A program made the position numbers and the translations under genes. From Chelydra serpentina (Eukaryota; Chordata; Testudines; Chelydridae), in contig JBAIAC010000023.1 of assembly GCA_037349315.1 (NCBI GenBank), positions 35,998,501 to 36,062,500 of the forward strand: a stretch of 64,000 nucleotides of DNA, read 5' to 3'. The notes beneath the pieces are model-generated. The model ran no database searches. It was given only the letters and a program-made list of their open reading frames with translations, and was not told the origin of the DNA. Numbering within the stretch: the first letter of the stretch is position 1; each line of letters begins with the position of its first letter. Shown piece after piece: positions 1 to 9,990 of this stretch.

Positions 1-1616
1 TTTTTTTTTTTTGTACATGACAATGACACAAAGCTTTAGTGACCTGGAAAGGCAGAAAGATGACATTTAAACCTTGAAATCGTCAATACCATCTTGGAAG
101 CAGCCCGACTGATGGCTTAGTTAATAGCTTTCTGTTTGTCGATATGGACAGTGCAGTTTGTCTAAGACAGGGAACTGGCTCATGTCACACAAGGTGTTGG
201 AAAGATTCCGCACAAGGAAGGTTTGGAGGAGGGACAGCAAACACTGTTTAAATAGCTACTAATGGAGGACTGTGTTTAACCAGCATTGAGGGGATTTAAT
301 GTGCCTTCAATATGGCCAAGAGGATTAAAAAATGAACTCTTAACTCTGCTCGCTGAAAAGATGAATGAAGGTTGTCATTGTGCAAGGCATCATCACCATC
401 AGGAGAAATTGCAGATTGTCAGGAAGGTGAAGCAGTTTTTCATCGGAGCAGAAACCAGATCTTTTGTGCTGTATTTATGACAGAGGTTTCCTTCCACAGA
501 CAGACAAGGCAGCCTATTCTGACCCCTGCTCTGGCCCCTATATGCTACAGGGCCAGGAAAGAATTTCCTTGCTGCAGGATCAGTGCAAAGCGAATGTAGG
601 AGGCCCTATGCTGCCCTTTGCAAGCCCCAAGCTGCGATTGGGGGCATAAAGGGATGGACTGGGAGCAGGAGAGGGCTTGTTTGTAGTACTGTGCAGCCCA
701 GACAACGCCCATCAGAGGCTTCCATAAGTTAGTGCAGGCCCCAGGGCTGCTGTAACTTACCCATTGTGGCCTTTACAACAGTTCAGAATCCAGAGAGCGC
801 AAAGTTGTCAAAGTCACCTTTGCTGCTCTTCCCTGGGGCTGCATTTTCTGTGCTGCACTTCTCTGGAGATGCAGCCCAGAATCTAGCCCAGAGTGACAAA
901 TAATTTGGACCAGGGTAATTATTTTTTTTGCAACATATGTCAGCTTTGCAGACAAATGTAACCATTAGTGAGGGAAACAAATATGAAATGTATCACAGTT
1001 CTGGTGCCAGGGAGTGCCCTATGGGGCAGATTTGGCCCTCACTTACCTCAGTGCAACCCCACTGAGATCTGAAGACGGAATCTGGCTCTGTGCTTTTGCT
1101 TCCGGAGCTGGTTTATGGACTGTTGTGATTTCCCTGTGGTACAGTTTGTCCTCACTAGCAGCTCGGTATTTCATTATCTGTACATGACTGTGATGTGTAT
1201 ATACAACCACCAATGTGAAAGGAAACGAGTTGGGTGTGGAATTGTTCTCTTAGAGTTGATGTAGTTCTTATTGCCAGGGAAACCATTTCTTTTGTGTGTG
1301 TGTATGTTCATATTAGCTACTCCTTTGGCACTGTGCCTTGCAGTGGGTGGGGTAAACTGGCTTAGACCTCTATATCTAGGGGCTAAGATAAAGTGAGTAA
1401 TCCCTCTCCTTCTCCCCTACCCTAGCTGGCAGGATTCCTAGACCAAAGGCTACATCTGCCGTTGGTCATTCTCCTCCTAGCAGCACTGGAAAGAACAAGA
1501 TGTGGCCCAAAGATTTATTTTTAACAGCAATGAGCCTGAGCTGCAAATTTCAGCTCCAGCTCCAAACTTCCACCAAGTCCTGATCGAGGTGCATTCAAAT
1601 CTAGAAAAAAGAGCGA
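1..1616. other. Unassigned sequence
   Basis: I recognise no gene here. The ORFs of 60-75 codons have no family motif. The stretch holds one short palindromic repeat at 1,027-1,096 and otherwise looks like ordinary intergenic or intronic DNA. The T run at 1-12 is cut by the window edge and may be the poly(A) of something outside. Confidence 0.5.
1027..1096. repeat. Short palindromic MITE-like repeat (relic)
   Basis: Imperfect inverted ends (GATTTGGCCCTC on the left, GGAATCTGGCTC on the right) flank a CAGTG...CACTG core. The same layout recurs at 15,264, 24,528, 50,998, 57,770 and 58,650, which is why I call it a repeat. There is no coding capacity. Confidence 0.4.
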
Positions 1617-1930
1617 GGAGTACTTGTGGCACCTTAAAGACTAACACATTTATTTGGGCATAAGCTTTCGTGGGCTAAAACCCCCTTCATCAGATGCATG
1701 AAGTGGAACATACCGTGGGAAGATATATATACAGAGAACATGAAAAGATGGGGGTTGGCATACCAACTCGAATTAGACAAATCAATTAAGGTGAGCTATT
1801 ATCAGCAGGAGAAAAAAAACTTTTGTGGTGATAATCAGGATGGCCCATTTCAAACAGTTGACAAGAAGGTGTGAGTAACAGTTGGGGAAAGCTTAGCATG
1901 GGGAAATAGTTTTCAGTTTGCGTAACGACC
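1617..1930 (-). mobile_element. Hammerhead-motif repeat, Penelope-like affinity suspected
   Basis: Read on the minus strand, this copy has a roughly 230-nt leader, then a hammerhead-like block, then the trailer TTAGTCTTTAAGGTGCCAC. That trailer also follows the hammerhead block at 12.9, 22.1 and 24.3 kb. The repeat is therefore a defined family, here in its longest form. Hammerhead motifs are known in Penelope-like retroelement repeats of animals, so I infer that affinity. No reverse transcriptase remains. Target duplications were not found. Confidence 0.5.
1656..1693 (-). ncRNA. Degenerate hammerhead ribozyme motif
   Basis: On the minus strand the core CTGATGA (1,687-1,693), a stem II, GAAA (1,666-1,669) and the mini-stem GC-TTAT-GC (1,658-1,665) are all present in order. 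The T expected after GC (position 16.1) is a C and one stem II pair is lost, so I predict no cleavage. Confidence 0.5.
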
Positions 1931-1946
1931 CAGCCACAATCTAGAG

Positions 1947-2258
1947 CAGGGGTAGGCAACTTATGGCATGCATGCTAAAGGCGGCACGCAAGCTGATTTT
2001 CAGTGGCACTCACACTATCTGGGTCCTGGCCACTGGTCCGGGGGGGCTCTGCATTTTAATTTAATTTTAAATGAAGCTTCTCAAACATTTTAAAAACCTT
2101 ATTTACTTTACATACAACAATAATTTAGTTATATATTAACGACTTATAGAAAGAGACCTTCTAAAAACGTCAACATGTATTACTGGCACGCGAAACCTTA
2201 CATTAAAGTGAATAAATGAAGACTTGGCACACCACTTCTGAAAGGCTGCCAACCCCTT
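1947..2258. mobile_element. hAT-type non-autonomous transposon (312 bp)
   Basis: The element starts CAGGGGTAGGCAACTTATGG and ends with the inverted counterpart GGCTGCCAACCCCTT. It is flanked by a perfect 8-bp direct repeat, ATCTAGAG, at 1,939-1,946 and 2,259-2,266. Terminal CAGGGG ends with 8-bp target duplications are the hAT signature. The interior is AT-rich and non-coding. Confidence 0.85.
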
Positions 2259-2266
2259 ATCTAGAG

Positions 2267-2768
2267 TTTTCCTTTAGACTCCTCTCTAGCTGTTTTGTAG
2301 CCAAGCCCAGACACAGATCAGGTTCAGCTCTTACGCAAACACTGATTAACAATGTTCACATACAGAACTGGGCAGAGGAATGAATGGATCAAAGAGACTG
2401 ATAATGGGCTATAAAGCCTATAACTTGTTAGTTGCCAGTCCAATCCAGTTTGGGATGGCAGCATCTAAGAGTTGTTACTGGAGCAAAATGCATAGTAGGG
2501 AAAGTGTCTATGAATCTTCCTTTAAACTCAGACGTGGTTTTCAATTTGCCTGGGTTGGTGACCACTTCAAATTCACTTTCCCTGCACATTTGAAGGCATG
2601 AGCTCCATTGACATGAATGCCCAGGAATAAGGCAGTGTACACTTTAATATTCACCGAATGCAAATTTTTTTAATTTGATATGTAATTGAAATATTTAAAA
2701 TTTACGATTCACGCTGTATGACTTGGTAACAGAAAACATTTAGTCAGGGAACGGAATATGAAATGTCA
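2267..2768. other. Unassigned sequence
   Basis: Nothing recognisable. A 73-codon ORF at 2,380-2,601 shows no motif and I do not support it as a gene. Confidence 0.5.
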
Positions 2769-2845
2769 CATCACAGGTATCAAGGCCAGTACAGATCTCT
2801 GGGGGACACCACTATTTACCTCTCTCCATTCTGAAAACTGACCAT
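2769..2845 (-). mobile_element. CR1 LINE fragment
   Basis: The minus strand reads CAGAATGGAGAGAGGTAAAT followed by GGTGTCCCCCAGAG, which matches the CR1 reverse transcriptase stretch present at 48,424-48,465. It is a short internal fragment abutting the hAT sequence. Confidence 0.6.
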
Positions 2846-3680
2846 TTTTTTTACACTGTAAAAAACAAATAGTATTTTTCAATTCACCTAATACAAGTAC
2901 TGCTGTGAAATCTCTTTATCATGAAAGTTGAACTTACAAATGTAGAATTAGGTACAAAAATAACAGCATTCAAAAATAAAACAATGTAAAATTTTAGAGC
3001 CTGCAGGTCTACTCAGTACTACTTCTTGTTCAGCTAATTGCTCAAACAAGTTTGTTTACATTTTCAGGAGATAATGCTGTCCGCTTTTTGTTTACAATGT
3101 CACCCGAAAGTGAGAACAGGCGTTCACATGGCACTGTTGTAACCGGCGTCGCAAGATATTTACGTGCCAGATGCACTAAAAATTCGTATGTCCCTTCATG
3201 CTTCAACCACCATTCCAGGGGACATGCGTCTGTAATTATGACGGGTTCTGCTCGATAACAATCCAAAGCAGTGCGGACTGACGCATATTCATTTTCATTA
3301 TCTGAGTCAGATGCCACCAGCAGAAGGTTGATTTTCTTTTTTGGTGGTTTGGGTTCTGTAGTTTCTGCATCAGAGTGTTGCTCTTTTAAGACTTCTGAAA
3401 GCATGCTTCACACCTCGTCCCTCTCAGATTCTGGAAGGCACTTCAGAGTCTTAAACCTGGGGTCGAGTGCTGAAGCTATCTTTAGAAATCTCACATTGGT
3501 ACCTTCTTTGTGTTTTGTGAAATCTGCTGTGAAAGTGTTCTTAAAATGAACAACATATACTTGGTCATCATACGAGACTGCTACAACACGAAATATATGG
3601 CAGAATGAAGGTAAAACAGAGCAGGGGACATACAATTCTCCCCCAAGAAGTTCAGTCACAAATTTAATTAATGCATTATT
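2846..3680 (-). mobile_element. hAT transposon 3' fragment, copy 1
   Basis: Minus-strand transposase C-terminus (3,042-3,659) plus about 195 nt of 3' sequence. The same 3' sequence (GTACTTGTATTAGGTGAATTG-like, shortened here) occurs in the plus-strand copy at 3,684-4,320, so two copies of one family lie head to head. The left end is truncated and lacks the terminal inverted repeat. Confidence 0.7.
3042..3659 (-). pseudogene. hAT transposase C-terminal fragment (dimerisation domain)
   Basis: Two adjacent minus-strand reading blocks (3,659-3,408 and 3,404-3,042) are in the same frame, separated by one TGA at about 3,405-3,408 in a DEV-stop-SML context, most simply a TGG tryptophan codon turned into a stop. 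The first block has ALDPRFKTLKCLP, common in BED-type hAT transposases. The second has an acidic Ser/Asp-rich linker, then DACPLEWWLKH, LARKYLATP and PCERLFSLSGDIV, the hAT C-terminal dimerisation region that helps assemble the transposase. The BED finger and most of the catalytic region are absent, so the fragment cannot act alone. Confidence 0.8.
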
Positions 3681-3683
3681 TTT

Positions 3684-4320
3684 TTAAACAAGCGTCATCA
3701 GCATGGAAGCATGTCCTCTGGAATGGTCACTGAAGCATGAAGAGGCATACGAATGTTTAGCATATCTGGCATATAAATACCTTGCAATGCCAGCTACAAA
3801 AGTCCCATGCAACTGCCTGTTCTCACTTCCTGGTGACATTGTAAATAAGAAGTGGGCAGCATTATCTCCCATAAATGTAAGCAAACTTGTTTGTCTTAGC
3901 GATTGGCTGAATGAGAAGTAGGACTGAGTGGATTTGTAGGATCTGAGGTTTTCCATTGTTTTGTTTTTGAGTGCAGTTATGTAACAAAAATAATCCACAT
4001 TTGTAAATTGCACTTTCACGACAAAGAGATTGCACTACAGTTCTTGTATGAGGTAAATTGAAAAATACAATTTCTTTTATCATTTTTACAGTGCAAATAT
4101 TTGTAATAAAAAATAATATACACTGATTTCAATTACAACGCAGAATACAATATATATTAAAATGTAGAAAAACATCCAAACCATTTAAACAACAGAATAC
4201 CAATTGAAATTTATTAACAGTGTGATTCAAATTGCGATTAATCACTATTAATTTTTTTAATTATGATAAAAAAAAATTGAGTTAATCACGTGAGTTAACT
4301 GTGATTAATCAACACTCCTA
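3684..4320 (+). mobile_element. hAT transposon 3' fragment, copy 2, with terminal repeat
   Basis: Contains a transposase tail (3,700-3,921), an AT-rich 3' region and a terminal block at about 4,235-4,320 rich in GATTAATC and AGTTAACT motifs, ending AATCAACACTCCTA. These nested palindromic motifs mark the terminus of this hAT group. No matching 8-bp target duplication could be paired, because the partner end is missing. Confidence 0.7.
3700..3921 (+). pseudogene. hAT transposase C-terminal tail, diverged second copy
   Basis: Seventy-two codons open to a normal stop. It aligns with copy 1: ACPLEWSLKHE against ACPLEWWLKHE, KYLAMPATKVPC against KYLATPVTTVPC, and GDIVNKKWAALSP against GDIVNKKRTALSP. 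The conserved CERLFS is changed to CNCLFS here. It retains a C-terminal VCLSDWLNEK not present in copy 1. It begins abruptly at the inversion junction, so only the last part of the dimerisation domain is represented. Confidence 0.75.
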
Positions 4321-4503
4321 GTTTCTAATTAAAGAGATTATGTCCTGTAGAGCAGTTTTTTTAAAATACACAAATGGCTTTTATGCAGTTCAGTATTTTA
4401 GGGTAAAATTAACACCAGGGTGGACTGAATTATTTGTTTATTCAGCAGGTAATTTGCTGGTACCTGCAAGTACCATCTAAGATTTATTTACAACCATCTA
4501 AAC

Positions 4504-4829
4504 AGATCTGCATCCCTTTGGTTCTCAAAATATGCTCTCACACCCCTTGTCAAAAATCGCTGAACGGTCAGGTCTTTACGCCTAGATATATCATAACTAT
4601 AGAATGAAAGGGAGAGAATTATATATTTATTTTAATTTCACAGTAAAATTAAGAATACATGAAAAATTACACACCTTTTTTAAGTTTACCAGCTCAGTGA
4701 CTCTTCTGCTGTTGTTTTTGTTCACTGATGTTCGAGAAACCCTCTAAACAAATTTGGCATGTCTCACACCCCCAGAAAGGGCATCTCGCACCCCCAAGGG
4801 GTGTGCGCACCCCAGGTTAAGAAGCACTG
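4504..4829. mobile_element. Non-autonomous DNA transposon with 8-bp flanking repeats
   Basis: The direct repeat ATCTAAAC lies at 4,496-4,503 and 4,830-4,837. The right end reads CCCCAGGTTAAGAAGCACTG; the left end (AGATCTGCATCC, then a GGTTCTCAAA motif) is a diverged inverse of it. CACCCC motifs sit inward of both ends. hAT-like by target-site length. Confidence 0.55.
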
Positions 4830-4837
4830 ATCTAAAC

Positions 4838-5784
4838 AATACATCCATATAAACACATAAGAATTAATTATTTAACAAGATACATTTCCACAACATTACA
4901 TTAACCCCATCCCTACAAAAGTATCCACATCTAAATCAGCTATGTGCTATTTCAGTCAAAAAGAAATAGTGCCCTATAAATTCCACATACAAAAATTCTA
5001 TAATTTACCATGATTAAACTATAGTGATTTTTTACGTAGTAGTTTTGCTGTAATATTTTATCTTGGCATCTTAAAAAAAGATTTACAGCTCAGAATGCAG
5101 TACTTATGCTTAGAATAAAATAGTGATTTTAATATGTATTTTAAAAAGATTTGTTTCCGTCTTGTGGAAAAGATTTAAATTGCAACATACACCAGTTGAT
5201 AAACAGTTTTAGGCCAAATCTGCTTCAATTATGCTGGTTTACCAACTAAATGATTATCTTGCCACCTTGACAGTTAACTATATTCTTTACTATTGCAAAA
5301 ATATTTTGCACTGAGAAAATGCTACAATCTTATGCAATTTTTGCACAATTCTTACACAGGCAATACTCCCATTGATTTGAATTTTGTCTAAGTAAAGACA
5401 GAAGAAAAAAATGGAAAAAGCCTCAGAATTTGGCCCACGGATTTTACCGAGTAATACAATAATACTATAAAACTATATAGTTAAGTATTTCAAATATATG
5501 TATTTAAAGATTTATATTTTAAACATTGAAGACAGATTGTTCCTGTCTCTGTGTGGGAAGAGAGGGGAAACAGACCTACAGGGAGTAAGGTTAAAATATT
5601 CTAATGTAGGTGCCTAGAGTTGGGTGCTGCTCTTAAATTAGTAGCCTGATTTGCATTCGTAGTTGATCATTATAGCTTAAGCCGCTTGACGAAGTTGCAC
5701 AAGGAGCCAGTAGGAGAAAGACAAAGTCTCCTGACTCCAATGTCCATGATCTAATCACTGTGATTAAAACTGTAGATACACAGA
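4838..5784. other. AT-rich unassigned sequence
   Basis: No gene or clear repeat. About 5,305-5,432 may be half of a palindromic MITE (it has the CTCCCATTGATTT core and a TTTGGCCC end). Otherwise it is AT-rich and featureless. Confidence 0.5.
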
Positions 5785-6780
5785 ATTAGAGCTGGATAAA
5801 ACCTGTTGTTTAATCTCGTCCGTCCCCTTGCAATGCATTATTGTGCCCGAGAGTATATTCATGAGTGCTTTGTTCAGTCTAGTTTTAAAGGACTCCAGTG
5901 ATGATGGGGTTTCCACCACCTCCCTTAGGAGATAAATCAGTACATTTATATAAAAGACGAGATGGTATCTAGTGTGCTGCTTCTAGAATATTTGCCATCA
6001 GTTTCTACCCAAGGGCAAGTGTGAAATAAATATTCACTTCTCCCAGGTTGGCTTCCTTTGTTTCTTTTGATGCAATATGATATGGATCACATCATCATCA
6101 ACAGGCAAAATGAAGATGTACTCAGCATTAACAGGAACACACTGAACCTACTGTCAAGCCATGTATGTTAAACACGAACGGACGGATCAAAAAAGTTAGA
6201 GATGGAAAATCTCTCTCTCACTATTTCCCATGTAATTTGTTTCTGATAGTACATTTTCTAGAACCTTCTCCAGCCCAGTTTTAAAAGTACCAAGCAATGA
6301 AGCTCCCACATTTTGCTTTGGGAGACTATTCCAAATATTGGGAATGTTTTCCTGACATAACTTTAAATTTCCCTTTCTTAGTGTCATCCTCTTACATCTA
6401 ATCATAGCTCCCTCCTTGCTCTTTTAAATGCTTCTTCATAAACCAGTCCCTCCAGCTCCTTGATAATTTTGTTCTCCTCTTTGAGTTCCCTTCAGCATCA
6501 ATACCTTTCTTGTAACATAGTGTCTAGGTCTGAAGACAGTGTTTTAAGTGTGGTCATGAGAGCCATAGAGAGAAGGGACTATTATCTCCTCCTTCTAAGA
6601 TGTGATGCCTTTGCATACACAACCCAAAATCACAATGGCCTTTCTACAAACATACCATATTGCAAATTCACATCTAGCTTGCTGTCCACAAGTTCTCTTG
6701 CAGCATTACTGCTTCTTTGCATTGTTTTTGTATTAATTCCCCACACACATAATTTTTCCATTTTGAATCTAATTTTATAT
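5785..6780 (-). mobile_element. Old CR1/L3-type LINE remnants
   Basis: At 5,785-5,935 the minus strand has the CR1 3' region pattern (GGTGGAAACCCCATCATCAC). At 6,196-6,780 the minus strand encodes IPNIWNSLPKQNVG and LLGTFKTGLEKVLE, equivalent to the late CR1 ORF2 motif W-N-x-LP...F...LDK. Both are heavily diverged. Whether they are one copy or two is not decidable by eye. Confidence 0.55.
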
Positions 6781-6795
6781 ACTGTCCAAATTGTT

Positions 6796-6870
6796 GTGTG
6801 TGTGTATATATATATACACACACACAATCTACATTATATATATATATATATATATATGTATGTAGATAAC
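6796..6870. repeat. GT/TA microsatellite
   Basis: Alternating GTGTGTGT, TATATA and ACACAC tracts followed by a TA run of about 25 bp. Simple repeat. Confidence 0.9.
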
Positions 6871-6871
6871 A

Positions 6872-7062
6872 GACAGACCCTGGTCCTCAGTGGGTGGGAT
6901 CGAACCTGGGAACCTCTGGAGCTAAATGCATGAGCCGCTACCACGTGATCTAAAAGCCACATGGCTGTTAGTGAAAGCTGAAGGAGACTCATTAATCTTT
7001 AAGTGGTCTCAGGGCTACTAGAGGCGACAGAACACCACACCTAGCAGGTATGTGGGTTACAT
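6872..7062 (-). mobile_element. tRNA-like SINE or repeat, minus strand
   Basis: The minus strand contains an A-box-like segment (TAGATCACGTGGTAGCGG) and, about 45 nt on, a near-perfect B box in CAGGTTCGATCCC. This is preceded by a roughly 110-nt unique part (CTAGGTGTGGTGTTCTGTCG onward). A tRNA gene is ruled out because no acceptor stem pairs around it. SINE identity is an inference. Confidence 0.45.
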
Positions 7063-7598
7063 ATATATAGACAATTATAATTCAGTTCAATGACAAGACT
7101 TCATAAAACAATAGTAAGTGTTCTGCAGTATATTAAAAAATAAAGAAGTGTTATTAACATGGCAACACACTACAGCCTCTGCTGTTGAAATGTTGTGAAG
7201 AAGTGGGGACATATGGATGGCTTACTGTATTAGCAAGTGTCTACTATATTTATTTATGCTAAATCAAAACAACAAACCATGGAGTAACTGAGAGATTTGT
7301 CCAAATTTTCAAGGCAACTCAGTTCCCATTTAAGGACCTAAAGAAAATCTGGGGATTTCAAAGAGTTCCCAGGACCTACCAGCTCCTATTGAGAACAATG
7401 AGAAATTCTATATGCTGAGTGGGCTCTTTTGAAAATCTGGCTCATAGCAATATTTTTAAGCACATACTACAAAATGCCAGTATTTCAAAGGTTATATCAT
7501 GCATTAGCAAATACCTACACTTCTGCATGAAGTTCACCATGTTTCTCTGTTGTTCCTTATATCATGTAGTGGGTGATAGGACATAGCAGTGACAAATT
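7063..7598. other. Mostly unassigned, with one palindromic MITE
   Basis: At 7,299-7,444 the ends CCAAATTTTCAAGG and TTTTGAAAATCTGG are inverted relative to each other around a CTCCTATTGAGAACAATGAG centre. The rest is unassigned. Confidence 0.45.
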
Positions 7599-7674
7599 AG
7601 TTTACCTTAGACCAGGTGTTCAGGTGCTTTAAGAAGGACAAATCTCAGAGGAAAGAAATGGCTCTAATCACATT
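7599..7674 (+). repeat. Left arm of a 76-bp inverted repeat
   Basis: Begins AGTTTACCTTAGACC and ends GGCTCTAATCACATT. Its reverse complement lies at 8,680-8,755 with only two mismatches in 76 positions by eye. The 1,005-bp spacer has no ORF I recognise. Confidence 0.85.
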
Positions 7675-8679
7675 GGACTCTCCTAGAGAAAGGGCTCTTC
7701 AGCACTCCAGCAAACAGAGCAGTGACTATTGTATAAGATTTTGCAGCTAGCTTGCCTAAAGCATTCCTCTGTCCCACAGGCCGTATAATAAATACAAGAT
7801 ATAATTCAAAAGGGCCATTCTTGCTTCCCTCAGACATATTTTGCTAAATTGCAGCAATAAAAATCAACTCCACCAAACGACTCCTTTTTCTCCTGCCTCA
7901 TGTCTTGCTGCATTTTCAGTGCTACCGCATTTTTAAAGGCTGGATTTTATTTTTAAACACTTCCATAAAGTTTGTTAAAAAATAGCTCAGCAGCACACAC
8001 AGACAGAGTCCCACAGGAAGCAATTCAGCCTACTTCCTTGTTGTTGTCCTTTTGGTAGCAGAGCTAATCCTTGGACTAGGAACAGAATAGGAAATGTTGT
8101 TAGAATAATTTATCATCCACAGATCTCTAAAAATAGAAAAAGCCTTAGTAGTATCTTTGAAGGTGGACTGAGTGTCTTATGGAACAAGAAGGCATTCCAG
8201 GAGAACTGAAAACTGCCAATGTTGCTATAAACATGAGAGAACTGGTCTCCTTGAAGAGTGAAGACAGTCAGGAAACTGAATGCCTTTGGTAGTCAATGTG
8301 CTAAACACACGTAGGGCCTCAGATGTCAGGATTGTGGACTGACAGTAGTCAAAGAGGTGAAACACACATGCAGCAGTTGAGAAGACAGACTGGTAAAGCG
8401 AAAGATTCTAGTTAAAGATCATGAAGAAAGCCAAACTCAACAAAGCAAAAATCAGTGTAACAGCACACAGAAGAGACTGACGGGGAGAGATAGGGGAAGT
8501 TCTATCATGGAGGAGAACATCTTAGAGATGTGGGGGAAAGACAGTGGAAGAGACAAGTGACATAATGGAGAGTAGGTCAAGGGGCTAAAATGAAAGGAAC
8601 ATGCAGAGCCAAGAGGGGATTCAGAGATTTGCGAGCAGTTGAGTAACCTGGTTCATCTACAGCAGTTCACAGAATACAG
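7675..8679. other. Spacer between inverted-repeat arms, unassigned
   Basis: About 1 kb with no coding region or known repeat. If the arms are terminal repeats, this is the body of a non-autonomous element. If not, it is ordinary intergenic sequence. Confidence 0.4.
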
Positions 8680-8755
8680 AATGTGATTAGAGCCATTTCT
8701 TCCCTCTGAGATTTGTCCTTCTTAAAGCACCTGAACACCTGGTCTAAGGAAAACT
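8680..8755 (-). repeat. Right arm of a 76-bp inverted repeat
   Basis: Reverse complement of 7,599-7,674 (ends AATGTGATTAGAGCC and GGTCTAAGGAAAACT). I see no target-site duplication outside the arms. Confidence 0.85.
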
Positions 8756-8850
8756 GGATGTGTACAGTGCCTAGTAACACTTTAGAGTAATATCAAAATG
8801 ACTGTTTGCTCTTATTGACTGCCTTTCAGCCAACAATCTCTGTACACTTC

Positions 8851-8957
8851 GGCTGGGATTTTCAAGTCAATTTAAGGAAATTAGACACTCAACTCCCATG
8901 GACATTCACTAGGAGTTGAGCTCCTAAATCTCCTATGCTACCTTGAAAATACCAGTC
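8851..8957. repeat. Palindromic MITE-like repeat
   Basis: GGCTGGGATTTTCAAG at the left is inverted at the right (CCTTGAAAATACCAGTC). The middle holds ACTCCCATGG and GAGTTGAGC motifs. It resembles the repeats at 7,299 and 10,954. Confidence 0.5.
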
Positions 8958-8989
8958 TTTACAGATCTGAAATGTGTAACATCACAATG

Positions 8990-9365
8990 GCCTTTTGAGG
9001 TAAATAATTGTTATTACCCCCATATTACAGATGGGTACATTGAAACTAAGAGGAACAAAGGCCTTCATTTTTAAAAGACTCCTCTGGATGTTAGTGCCTC
9101 TGTTTGTGGGTGGCTAAGACATGGATGCTGAGCGCTAGCACTTCCCGGGGACTTCAGCTGGAGTTGTGATGCTTAGTACCACTGGAAAAAGAAATCACTC
9201 TGCAAGGGTCCCATGTTGTGCACCCAACATCTGAGGCACTCAAAATGACTGGACCCTCTGGGAAATTTAGGACTAAGTGACTTGTCCAAGGTCAAACAGT
9301 GACTGATTGTCACAACTGGGAAAAGAAACCAGGAACCCAAGTGCCCAGTATGTTACACCTGTCTA
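8990..9365 (+). mobile_element. MIR-like SINE, interrupted
   Basis: The first part (ATTACCCCCATATTACAGAT, then GAAACTAAGAGG) and the second part (AAGTGACTTGTCCAAGGTCA, then CAGGAACCCAAGTG) are the two halves of the MIR/CORE-SINE body. About 200 bp at 9,062-9,265 separates them. Confidence 0.6.
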
Positions 9366-9814
9366 CCCCCTCATGATCAACATTGTTTGTGAAAGTTAAT
9401 ATCTCTGGTTGCCACCATTTGCCATGGAGGCTCAAGCTGCAGCTCTCTGTGAGGCTGTACATGCAAAAGATTGCAATGCTGGCTCATGCCACAAAGTATT
9501 GATTTCAATGGGAGTTAGGTGCCTAAATTCCATTGAGGTTCCAGACCTCAGTTGTTAACCCTGGAGGTGCCCCATCCCTGCTCACTAAAGTGCGCAATCA
9601 CAACTTCACTCAATGTTGCCATTTATTTTCCCTTAACCTCTTGGCTATGTGGCTGGGATTTCCCAACATTTGCTGAATAAGCCTAGCACTTAAATATGTG
9701 ATTAGGCTTATGCATGTGTTTGAGTGCTCTGATGAATGGGGGCCTCCATGGATGGGATTGTTCTATCTAGGGGCTTATATCGCCCCTTGTCATTGCACTA
9801 TCCAATTGTCTCTC
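9366..9814. other. Unassigned sequence
   Basis: No gene. About 9,497-9,545 contains a TTCAATGGGAGTTAGGTGCC motif typical of half of a palindromic MITE. Confidence 0.45.
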
Positions 9815-9990
9815 ATTAGTGGATTTCTATCCTCAAACACCCCGGTGAAGTAAGAAACTGCTATCCCCATTCTGGGAGGCACAAGGGAGATAAGTGACTT
9901 GCATACAACCACAAAGGAGAGTCTGTTGCCAGGAATTTAACTGAGTCCTAGGCCAGTGCGCTACCGACTCTACCATCCGTCCTATCCTTA
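9815..9990 (+). mobile_element. MIR-like SINE
   Basis: Degenerate MIR pattern: GCTATCCCCATTCTGGGAGG, then GATAAGTGACTTGC, GAATTTAACTGAG and the 3' motif GTGCGCTACCGACTCTACCA. Confidence 0.55.

Noticed and set aside
6796..6870. TA/GT tract as a regulatory element
   Set aside because: Best explained as a microsatellite.
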